Shown here: in pieces, positions 1 through 4,849 of the stretch
Layout of the letters: every line of letters begins with the position of its first letter
How positions within the stretch are numbered: the first letter of the stretch is position 1
NCBI GenBank assembly: GCA_045635885.1
Contig: JAZTWO010000040.1
Span: 1 to 6,712, forward strand
Source of the DNA: RGIG4608 sp045635885
GTDB taxonomy: Bacteria; Bacillota; Clostridia; Oscillospirales; CAG-272
Direction: 5' to 3'
DNA: 6,712 nucleotides
Notes under the pieces: model-generated
Seen by the model: the letters and a program-made list of their open reading frames with translations, nothing else
Databases searched by the model: none
What the model was told of the DNA's origin: nothing
Translations under genes and position numbers: made by a program

Positions 1-64
1 AGTGGGCCTTCTTGCTTCAAAAGAAAAAGCGTTATAGCCCCTTTGATACCAAAGGTCTTTAGCC

Positions 65-98
65 GCTTTTCTTTGACAAAACGAGCGCAAAGAAAAGC
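65..98. repeat. Perfect 11-bp inverted repeat
   Basis: GCTTTTCTTTG at 65-75 is the exact reverse complement of CAAAGAAAAGC at 88-98, with a 12-base loop. It lies in non-coding DNA and has no adjacent T-tract. It may be part of a dispersed intergenic repeat; a genome copy count would decide. Confidence 0.6.
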
Positions 99-152
99 TA
101 ACAAAAGAAACGCTGAGTCGCCTGCGCGGCGGGCGCCACTGTGCGTGGAGCA

Positions 153-170
153 CCACCTTTGAAAAGGTGG
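153..170. repeat. Hairpin with TGAA loop
   Basis: CCACCTT at 153-159 pairs exactly with AAGGTGG at 164-170 around a TGAA tetraloop, giving a compact 7-bp stem (8 if T160 pairs with A163). It sits about 85 bases before trxA. There is no downstream T run, so it is not a standard terminator. It could be a structural element of a leader RNA or a short palindromic repeat. Confidence 0.55.
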
Positions 171-253
171 ACGAAACAATCGCAGAAGGTTAGCGCTATC
201 TCCCCCACAAATCAAAATTTGAAACTTAATTAAATACGAAAGGAATTAAAAAA

Positions 254-559
254 ATGGCACACATTATTCAGAATGTAGAAGAATTTGATGCTCTTTTGAA
301 GAGCGAAAAGCCCGTGCTTGTTGACTTTTTTGCAACATGGTGCGGACCTTGCAGAATGTTTGCTCCCACATTTGACGAATTTGCAGGCGAGCATGAAGAA
401 ATCGAATGCGTAAAGGTTGACGTAGACGTTTGCGGAGAAATTGCAAAGAGATATGGAATTATGAGCATTCCAACAATTATTCTTTTCAAGAACGGTGAGG
501 CAACAAAGAAGAATGTTGGCACCCTCGACCTTGAAGAGCTTGAGAACTTTGCCCTTTAA
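254..559 (+). CDS. trxA: Thioredoxin
   Basis: This is a small cytoplasmic dithiol-disulfide oxidoreductase, reduced by thioredoxin reductase, that in turn reduces protein disulfides. At 101 residues it is close to the usual family length and is a single thioredoxin fold without signal peptide. The redox motif WCGPC is at residues 29-33, the buried aspartate is D24 in VDFFATWC, and the cis-proline is P73 in SIPT. Two further cysteines lie outside the active site (C52 and C60); C60 sits in the helix region after the third strand, where most thioredoxins have a non-cysteine residue. The start is supported by GAAAGGA at 238-244, nine bases before the ATG. A membrane-anchored unknown protein follows after 15 bases, probably in the same transcript. 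The family assignment is secure; the specific physiological partner is not visible. Confidence 0.96.
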   Translation: MAHIIQNVEEFDALLKSEKPVLVDFFATWCGPCRMFAPTFDEFAGEHEEIECVKVDVDVCGEIAKRYGIMSIPTIILFKNGEATKKNVGTLDLEELENFAL

Positions 560-574
560 TATTGAGAGGTTGTT

Positions 575-1633
575 ATGAGAGGCGTATTAATTGGAATAAC
601 AATTTTTCTTGTTGTTATTCTTGTAGCAATTGGCGGATTTAAACTTTATGACTACATTGGCGCTGTCGAATTTTATAATAACTCAAAGGTGGTTTTTGAT
701 ACTCCCGGTGTTACTGACTCTAATTTTGTTCCACAGGGCATGACCTATATTGAAGAAAGAGAAACCTTTATTTTCTCTGGATATATGGGCAAGCCAATCA
801 TTGGCAAGCTTACGGGAGATATTTCATCCCGTATTTACGTTAGAAATTCTAACGGAGATGTAACCTACACACGACTTCTTAATTCGGACGGAACACCATT
901 CACAGGACATGCGGGCGGTGTTGATTGCTTTGGTGATTACGTTTACGTTGCAGACGAAGATTACCGTTCCTTGATAGTATTTTCTGCCGAAGATATTCTT
1001 TCCGGTAAAGAAGAAACCAAAATGCTTGGTACGGTAAAGACATATAATGCCCCTGCGCATTGCTATGTGTTCTCGGGCAATAATGGCGAAAAATACATTT
1101 TGGCAGGCTCGTTCCATAAGGACGAAACTGTTTATTTGACACCCGATCACGAAAAGATTACAACTCCTGCAGGTGACAAAAACACGTCTGTAATGACGAT
1201 TTTTAAGCTTAATGAAAGCGCAGAATTTGGCATTGACCCCATACCCGTTGCAGTTATTTCTGCAAGGGAAATGATTCAGGGTGTTTGCATTACTCCCGAT
1301 GGTAAAATGGTACTCTCTACTTCTTGGGGACTTAGCCGTTCTCAACTTTTCTTCTATGATCTTTCAAAGGTTCAGTGTACAGAAGGATATGAGTTTAAGG
1401 GTACTATAACTTATGCAAATGCCGATGAAGAAGCATTTGAATTTAGCAATATTCCTCTTTATTATCTTGATTCATCCTGCCTTGTTGATACAGTCAAAGC
1501 TCCACCAATGAGTGAGGAACTTGTTTGTCTTGACGGTAGAATTATCGTTTTCTGCGAGTCCGCTTGCAATAAATATGTGTTTGGCAAGCTCACAACGGGC
1601 TATAAAATATACGGATTTGAATATAACAAATAA
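575..1633 (+). CDS. Membrane-anchored protein with propeller-like repeats, function unknown
   Basis: I do not recognise a named family. The 352-residue protein starts with a short basic N-terminus and one hydrophobic segment (about residues 4-22), which predicts an uncleaved signal anchor with the rest outside the membrane. The outer part contains repeated units of the type 'glycine turn, then two beta strands': VPQGMTY at 52, GHAGGVDCFGDYVYVAD at 111, AHCYVFSG followed by YILAGSF at 161-180, IQGVCITPDGKMVLSTSWG at 234, and EELVCLDGRIIVFCE at 314. This pattern suggests a beta-propeller, which is inference from spacing and not a family match. Eight cysteines lie in the outer domain (118, 163, 238, 268, 302, 318, 327, 331), many for an exported Firmicute protein. 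GAGAGG at 564-569 supports the start. It follows trxA by 15 bases and ends at the terminator at 1638. Confidence 0.85.
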   Translation: MRGVLIGITIFLVVILVAIGGFKLYDYIGAVEFYNNSKVVFDTPGVTDSNFVPQGMTYIEERETFIFSGYMGKPIIGKLTGDISSRIYVRNSNGDVTYTRLLNSDGTPFTGHAGGVDCFGDYVYVADEDYRSLIVFSAEDILSGKEETKMLGTVKTYNAPAHCYVFSGNNGEKYILAGSFHKDETVYLTPDHEKITTPAGDKNTSVMTIFKLNESAEFGIDPIPVAVISAREMIQGVCITPDGKMVLSTSWGLSRSQLFFYDLSKVQCTEGYEFKGTITYANADEEAFEFSNIPLYYLDSSCLVDTVKAPPMSEELVCLDGRIIVFCESACNKYVFGKLTTGYKIYGFEYNK

Positions 1634-1637
1634 AAAC

Positions 1638-1668
1638 AAAATTCCACGGCTTGCCGTGGAATTTTTTT
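1638..1668. terminator. Bidirectional intrinsic terminator between convergent operons
   Basis: ATTCCACGG at 1641-1649 pairs perfectly with CCGTGGAAT at 1654-1662 around a CTTG loop, and AAA/TTT pairs extend the base of the stem. On the plus strand the stem runs into seven Ts, ending the trxA operon. Read on the minus strand the arm is followed by TTTTGTTTTTA, so it also fits the end of the three-gene cluster, whose last stop codon (1667-1669) touches it. Confidence 0.92.
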
Positions 1669-2008
1669 ATTTTGCAAGTAGTAAAATCAATAGTAAAATC
1701 AGAATTGAATCGTTGGGATTTTCTTGGTGAATGACGAAAATTAGCCCTAATAAAAGAAGATCCTCAACGGAAATATCAGAGAAAAAAGAGGGCAAAGAAA
1801 AGCTTTTTTTCTCGTTTTCGAGTGGCAAATCATCAGTTTTGGAGCTGATTTTTTGTTCGTTTTTTAAAAAATTATCGCTTTTTTCAACATTATTTTCAAA
1901 TCCCTCTTTTATGTAATTTCTGTCCGTTTCGTCAAGTACTCGAAAGGCGTTTCCACCATAATTTCGGGGAATACTAACCGTTGATAAATTGTTTTTGCTG
2001 TAGTACAT
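1667..2008 (-). CDS. Uncharacterised small protein with double hydrophobic C-terminus (third cluster gene)
   Basis: I do not recognise the family. I place the start at the ATG at 2008 (113 residues) because GGGAGG at 2018-2013 precedes it. An upstream TTG at 2026 would overlap the previous stop and give 119 residues, but has no better ribosome site. The N-terminus has a short distinctive motif, SIPRNYGGNAFR (residues 12-23). Residues about 30-68 are charged and rich in N, K, S, E, probably flexible. The C-terminus is SVEDLLLLGLIFVIH (80-94), a polar QENPND turn, then SILILLLILLLAK (101-113). Each hydrophobic run is only about 11-12 residues, too short for an ordinary membrane helix, so a membrane-surface hairpin or oligomerisation element is possible. 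It is the last gene of the cluster, 14 bases after the 147-residue protein. Membrane association is inference. Confidence 0.78.
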   Translation of the reverse strand: MYYSKNNLSTVSIPRNYGGNAFRVLDETDRNYIKEGFENNVEKSDNFLKNEQKISSKTDDLPLENEKKSFSLPSFFSDISVEDLLLLGLIFVIHQENPNDSILILLLILLLAK

Positions 2009-2022
2009 TTTGCCTCCCGTTT

Positions 2023-2466
2023 TCAACTTATTTTGTTCAAAATTTCGCCAATGTGATTGATTTTTATAAAGCTGTCAATAAGCTCTTGGCGACGAGGCGA
2101 AAGGTAGGGACGAATGGCTAAAAGCAGGGTAATTTGATCCTTGTTTTTCTGTGCTTTTTCGGGCGAATTTCCACCTAAAATTGAGGCGATTTTTGAAAAA
2201 TCCAAGCCGAGATTTAAATTGCTTGAATTTTTGTTTGTGGGGGAAGAAGTTGAAGAAACAGCAATATTTTCATTGCTTTGTGTGTCAGATGTGTCATTTT
2301 CTTTTGAAAAATCTTCGCCTTGTGGTGAATTGGTACTATCGCTTGCGTTTGTGTATTTTGATAAAATTCCACTTAATTTTCCAATCGCATCGGGGTTTGA
2401 TAAAAACGAAAAAAGTGTCCCTGAAATATCTTGTGAATGACCTTCAATTATGCCGCTTTCGCTCAT
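2023..2466 (-). CDS. Uncharacterised protein with two helical ends and a flexible linker (second cluster gene)
   Basis: No described family is recognised. The 147 residues split into a short helical N-terminal part (about 15-37, SGTLFSFLSNPDAIGKLSGI), a low-complexity linker rich in S, N, T, D and E (about 38-83), a short predicted helix (86-98, LGLDFSKIASIL), and a helical C-terminal part (108-145) with the motif LLLAIRPYLSPRRQELIDSF. No signal peptide, metal motif or nucleotide-binding loop is visible, so an enzymatic role looks unlikely and a scaffold or adaptor role is a guess. Its ATG at 2466 overlaps the TGA of the first cluster gene in an ATGA arrangement, which predicts translational coupling; a G-rich stretch at 2480-2476 may serve as ribosome site. 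The next gene begins 14 bases after its stop. Confidence 0.82.
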   Translation of the reverse strand: MSESGIIEGHSQDISGTLFSFLSNPDAIGKLSGILSKYTNASDSTNSPQGEDFSKENDTSDTQSNENIAVSSTSSPTNKNSSNLNLGLDFSKIASILGGNSPEKAQKNKDQITLLLAIRPYLSPRRQELIDSFIKINHIGEILNKIS

Positions 2467-2678
2467 TGTTTTTTGCCCCCGAATTGAGTTAAAAGTGACT
2501 TTATATCGTCGTCATTTGCAAATCTTAAAAAGGTTCTGATTTTCATCAAATCGCCCTTGCCAATTTTCAAATTTTCCGCCCCAATGCCTGCCTCTGCGCT
2601 AATTTCTTTGATAACCGAGATCAATTCTTCGTCGCTGAGTTTTAATAGTGCGGCAAGTGAATTTTTGTCGAAGTTCAT
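2463..2678 (-). CDS. Uncharacterised small helical protein (first cluster gene)
   Basis: A 71-residue protein that I cannot assign. It appears wholly helical: SLAALLKLSDEELISVIKEI (7-26), then a GIGAENLKIGKGD turn region (31-43), and a second part LMKIRTFLRFANDDDIKSLL (44-63), ending in GGKKQ. The two LSDEEL / ANDDDI acidic helix starts resemble each other in position, as in small helical-bundle proteins. There is no signal peptide and no catalytic motif. The start is well supported by AGGGGG at 2690-2685, six bases before the ATG. It leads the minus-strand cluster and overlaps the next start by four bases. Coding status is supported by the ribosome site, ATGA coupling, and a reading frame that uses the same AAA-biased lysine codons as spoVG. 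Confidence 0.82.
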   Translation of the reverse strand: MNFDKNSLAALLKLSDEELISVIKEISAEAGIGAENLKIGKGDLMKIRTFLRFANDDDIKSLLTQFGGKKQ

Positions 2679-2698
2679 AAAATACCCCCTAAAAATTT

Positions 2699-2727
2699 AT
2701 AGTTTGTCTATATTTATAATTATATGC
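2699..2727 (-). promoter_or_regulatory. Candidate promoter of the three-gene cluster
   Basis: Reading the minus strand, GCATATA at 2727-2721 is followed after 14 bases by CAAACTAT at 2706-2699. This resembles the Bacillus sigma-E pattern (KMATATT, 14-15 bases, CATACAnT), with a few mismatches, and loosely the sigma-G pattern. Alternatively TATAAT at 2724-2719 could be a sigma-A -10 box, but no good -35 lies 17 bases upstream (TGTCAA at 2747-2742). The two readings overlap and the sequence is very AT-rich, so chance matches are easy. A start at the sigma-E-like site would leave only about 14 bases of leader. Confidence 0.35.
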
Positions 2728-2739
2728 TTTAAAATAAAA

Positions 2740-2781
2740 TGTTGACATAATGACGATATTGTGATAGAATTATAGTCAACA
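2740..2781. promoter_or_regulatory. Inverted repeat bracketing the promoter (possible operator)
   Basis: TGTTGAC at 2740-2746 pairs perfectly with GTCAACA at 2775-2781, and the inner parts ATAAT and ATTAT continue the match after one unpaired base. The left arm contains the -35 box and the right arm covers the predicted start site. A dimeric repressor could bind here; no regulator gene is adjacent, and the left arm is partly constrained by the -35 sequence itself. Confidence 0.4.
2742..2770 (+). promoter_or_regulatory. Strong sigma-A promoter with extended -10 for the lipid kinase operon
   Basis: TTGACA at 2742-2747 is a perfect -35 box, followed after exactly 17 bases by TAGAAT at 2765-2770, with TG at 2762-2763 forming an extended -10. 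Transcription should start near 2777, giving a leader of about 46 bases before the ATG at 2823. Confidence 0.85.
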
Positions 2782-2822
2782 AATTGTTTTTTTATGAATG
2801 ATATGAAAAAAGAGGTATGATA

Positions 2823-3803
2823 ATGAAACACTTTTTTATAATGAATCCCGCGGCGGGTAAGGGAACTCATTTCCACTCACTGATTGATGAAATTCATAAA
2901 GTTTGTGATCGTCGTCAAGTGTGCTATGCGGTGCATATTACAGAAAGAAAAAGAGAATCAACTGAATTCGTAAGAAAAATGTGCAAATCCTCCAATGAGC
3001 CAATGAGATTTTATGCTTGTGGTGGCGATGGTACTATTAAGGAAGTGGCAGAGGGATTGATTGGTTTTAGCCATGCCGAGCTTGCTATTATTCCAATGGG
3101 AACAGGAAATGACTTTGTTAGAAACTTTGATCACCCCGAAAGATTTTTTGATATTGATGCTCAGCTTGACGGTGAAACAAGAAAAATTGATATAATGAAA
3201 TATAACAACCGATATTCTATTAACGTTATCAATATCGGTTTTGACTGTGAAATCGCAAAGCAGGTTGCATATAACAGAAGAAGTATATTTATTCCAAGCA
3301 AGTTTGCATACACCGCAGGTATTGCTCAAAAGATAACAAAGCTTGGTTCTGCGGTTGTTAATGCTCAAATTAGCTTTGACGGAGTTCCTCACAAGGGTCA
3401 CACATATCAAATTTGCGTTTTTGCAAACGGTGCGTTTTACGGTGGTGGATACCACGCAGCACCTGCGGCTCTTCCGGTTGATGGGCTTATTGACGCTTGC
3501 GTTGTAAGAAAGATTACTTTGATTGAGCTTCTCAATTTGCTTGGACATTATAAGGCAGGCACACATCTTACAGCACCCAATGTACCACAGGTATTCTCAT
3601 ATAGAAAGGCACAAAAGATTGAGCTTTTGTTTGACCAACCAACCGACATTAGTGTTGACGGTGAAATTGAGAGAATTAAAGATAAAATGGTGCTTACCGT
3701 TTTGAAACAAGCAATTACGCTTTCAGCGCCCAAATCCTGCCAGCCAATTAAGATTGAGCCCACAGTAATGAAGGCGGCAAGAAAGTATAATGCAAAGGGA
3801 TAA
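2823..3803 (+). CDS. Diacylglycerol kinase / YegS-family lipid kinase
   Basis: This protein belongs to the DagK-YegS-BmrU family, which phosphorylates diacylglycerol or related lipids with ATP at the inner face of the membrane, feeding phosphatidic acid back into phospholipid synthesis. Visible motifs are NPAAGKG at residues 8-14, the nucleotide-binding GGDGT at 67-71 followed by IKEV, PMGTGNDF at 91-98, NGAFYGGG at 202-209, and SVDGE at 277-281. At 326 residues it has the usual family length. I chose the ATG at 2823 because AGAGG at 2811-2815 lies seven bases before it; the in-frame ATG at 2817 is only one base from that site. The strong promoter at 2742-2770 drives it, and its stop overlaps the start of the phosphoesterase gene (TAATG). 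The exact lipid substrate cannot be read from sequence; a non-DAG lipid is possible. Confidence 0.92.
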   Translation: MKHFFIMNPAAGKGTHFHSLIDEIHKVCDRRQVCYAVHITERKRESTEFVRKMCKSSNEPMRFYACGGDGTIKEVAEGLIGFSHAELAIIPMGTGNDFVRNFDHPERFFDIDAQLDGETRKIDIMKYNNRYSINVINIGFDCEIAKQVAYNRRSIFIPSKFAYTAGIAQKITKLGSAVVNAQISFDGVPHKGHTYQICVFANGAFYGGGYHAAPAALPVDGLIDACVVRKITLIELLNLLGHYKAGTHLTAPNVPQVFSYRKAQKIELLFDQPTDISVDGEIERIKDKMVLTVLKQAITLSAPKSCQPIKIEPTVMKAARKYNAKG

Positions 3804-4357
3804 TGAAAACACAGGATATACTGATTGTTTCTGATATACATGGGCGACTTCAACGCTTGAATGAGCTTGTGGAATATAGACAAAAGCTATTGAAATCGGG
3901 CGAGGTGTTAAACGTCATATTTTTAGGTGACGGTCTTAACGACTTGTTTTCGTGCAATAAATATGACCAAATAATTACTCATGCCGTTAAGGGAAATTGT
4001 GACGTTTTTGTGAACTATTCGCCTTATGGTGAAGAAATTCCAATTTATCGCACGATTGTGCTTGGAAATTATAAAATTTTTATGACGCACGGGCACACCT
4101 TGAACGTAAAATATGAAAAGGATGAGCTTTGCAGATGTGCTTCAATGCAAAATGCAGACATTGTTCTTTTTGGTCACACCCATGTGCCAACCCTTGAATA
4201 TATTGAAAAGGGAAGCATTCGTGGTGTTGATAGAAATTTGACATTATTTAATCCCGGTTCACTTGGGGATTATGAGGGCAGTTTTGGCAATTTATCCTTG
4301 TCAGACAACGGTTTTTTGCTCTCTCACGGTAAATACCACAACATAGTAAATAAATAA
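3803..4357 (+). CDS. yfcE: YfcE/MJ0936-type metallophosphoesterase
   Basis: A calcineurin-like phosphodiesterase of the small YfcE/MJ0936 group, which binds two divalent metals and cleaves phosphodiesters in vitro; the natural substrate is generally unknown. All expected metal ligands are visible: D11 and H13 in SDIHG, D43 in LGDG, N65 in GNCD, H96 and H98 in THGH, and H125/H127 in FGHTH, followed by the typical NPGS at 150-153. Length (184 residues) matches the family and no signal peptide is present, so it is cytoplasmic. The start overlaps the lipid kinase stop by one base (TAATG) with AAAGGG just upstream, indicating coupled translation and one transcript. The pairing could mean a shared lipid-phosphate context, but that is inference. 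The symbol is by family resemblance and does not claim orthology. Confidence 0.92.
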   Translation: MKTQDILIVSDIHGRLQRLNELVEYRQKLLKSGEVLNVIFLGDGLNDLFSCNKYDQIITHAVKGNCDVFVNYSPYGEEIPIYRTIVLGNYKIFMTHGHTLNVKYEKDELCRCASMQNADIVLFGHTHVPTLEYIEKGSIRGVDRNLTLFNPGSLGDYEGSFGNLSLSDNGFLLSHGKYHNIVNK

Positions 4358-4384
4358 AAACTGCCACACTAAAAAGTGTGGCAG
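4351..4384 (-). terminator. Intrinsic terminator of spoVG
   Basis: CTGCCACACT at 4361-4370 and AGTGTGGCAG at 4375-4384 form a perfect 10-bp stem with a 4-base loop. Read on the minus strand, it follows the spoVG stop by 16 bases and runs into TTTTTATTTA, a proper T-tract. On the plus strand no T run follows, so it would terminate the phosphoesterase transcript less efficiently. The T-tract overlaps that gene's stop codon. Confidence 0.92.
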
Positions 4385-4400
4385 TCAATTGTGTAAAAGC

Positions 4401-4691
4401 TTATACGGTTTCTTCCACCTCTGCATTTGCAAGGGCTTCAACCTCTGCGTCATATGCAGATTTAACAGCTTCTTCCAACATGCTGCGAAATTCAGCATTG
4501 ATGGGATGAGCAATGTCACGATAGGTATCATCAGCATTTTTACGACTTGGCATTACGATAAAATATTTTTCTTTTGCGTAAATAACTTTGATGTCGTGCA
4601 CAACAAGCTCATGGTCAAACGTTACTGATGCGATGGCTTTCATGGGACCTTCGGTAAACGTTTTTCTAATTTTGATGTTCGTGATTTTCAT
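4401..4691 (-). CDS. spoVG: Septation/sporulation regulator SpoVG
   Basis: SpoVG is a small nucleic-acid-binding regulator. In Bacillus it affects asymmetric septation and spore cortex formation; in other Firmicutes it binds DNA and RNA and controls envelope and virulence genes. The core is plainly conserved: KAIASVTFDHELVVHDIKVI at 18-37, FIVMPSRK at 44-51 and YRDIAHPI at 57-64, followed by a helical, acidic C-terminus (66-96). At 96 residues it has the normal length. AAAGGAG at 4704-4698, six bases before the ATG, fixes the start. It is monocistronic here, ends at its own terminator, and is divergent from murC. A weak sigma-A-like promoter (TTGAAT at 4767-4762, 19 bases, TAAAAT at 4742-4737) precedes it; I found no Bacillus-style sigma-H promoter. 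All nine lysine codons I read in the N-terminal part are AAA. Confidence 0.96.
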   Translation of the reverse strand: MKITNIKIRKTFTEGPMKAIASVTFDHELVVHDIKVIYAKEKYFIVMPSRKNADDTYRDIAHPINAEFRSMLEEAVKSAYDAEVEALANAEVEETV

Positions 4692-4736
4692 ACTTTTCTC
4701 CTTTGGTGTGTGCTAAAAGATGGTGACACTACCCTT

Positions 4737-4767
4737 ATTTTACACTCTATTTATTACGATTATTCAA
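4737..4767 (-). promoter_or_regulatory. Weak sigma-A-like promoter candidate for spoVG
   Basis: On the minus strand TTGAAT at 4767-4762 and TAAAAT at 4742-4737 are separated by 19 bases, longer than the ideal 17. The predicted start would give a leader of roughly 40 bases. It is the best candidate I see in this AT-rich stretch but is not strong. Confidence 0.35.
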
Positions 4768-4781
4768 ATCAGTGATGATTT
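4766..4781. repeat. Short inverted repeat in the spoVG-murC divergent region
   Basis: AAATCA at 4766-4771 and TGATTT at 4776-4781 form a perfect inverted repeat with a GTGA spacer. It touches the upstream end of the candidate spoVG -35 box, where a regulator could act. A six-base arm in AT-rich DNA can arise by chance. Confidence 0.4.
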
Positions 4782-4795
4782 TTTTAATAACATTT

Positions 4796-4824
4796 TGTGA
4801 ACAACTAAAAATAAACTGTGAACA
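4796..4824 (+). repeat. Two direct copies of TGTGAACA upstream of murC
   Basis: TGTGAACA occurs at 4796-4803 and again at 4817-4824, exactly 21 bases apart, i.e. two helical turns, so both face the same side of the DNA. They lie 26-54 bases before the murC start. The first copy, TGTGAACAA, matches 7 of 9 positions of the DnaA-box complement TGTGGATAA, which is too weak to call a DnaA site. Confidence 0.5.
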
Positions 4825-4849
4825 TTCATAGATACTGAAAGGATTAATT

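Larger units (their letters stand above)
1..253. other. Non-coding, hairpin-rich flank upstream of trxA
   Basis: I see no convincing coding sequence or RNA gene here. The stretch holds several perfect inverted repeats: CCTTTG/CAAAGG at 40-55, an 11-base stem at 65-98, CCAC/GTGG at 136-148, and a stem at 153-170. The middle part (about 120-170) is clearly more GC-rich than the genes around it, while 205-253 is AT-rich and ends in the thioredoxin ribosome site. No hairpin is followed by a T-tract, so none reads as an intrinsic terminator. I could not find a convincing sigma-A promoter for trxA. This could be degenerate interspersed repeat DNA, or the tail of a structured transcript starting outside the window. 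Confidence 0.6.

Noticed and set aside
824..1345. Long minus-strand open frame opposite the membrane-anchored protein
   Set aside because: It has no ribosome site or plausible protein composition and mirrors a well-supported plus-strand gene.
2141..2492. Plus-strand open frames opposite the three-gene cluster
   Set aside because: They lack ribosome sites and fall within minus-strand genes that have ribosome sites and coupled starts.
2794..2820. Eight-codon leader reading frame (MNDMKKEV) ending two bases before the lipid kinase start
   Set aside because: It lacks a ribosome site and covers the kinase's own ribosome site, so it is most likely a chance frame.
4796..4825. TGTGAACA copies as DnaA boxes
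   Set aside because: Only 7 of 9 positions match the consensus, and no origin-type genes or AT-rich unwinding repeats accompany them.
4798..4830. CATTCATA before murC resembling a sigma-G -10 box
   Set aside because: The only -35-like sequence (TGAACA) is 19 bases away and poor, and a forespore promoter is not expected for murC.
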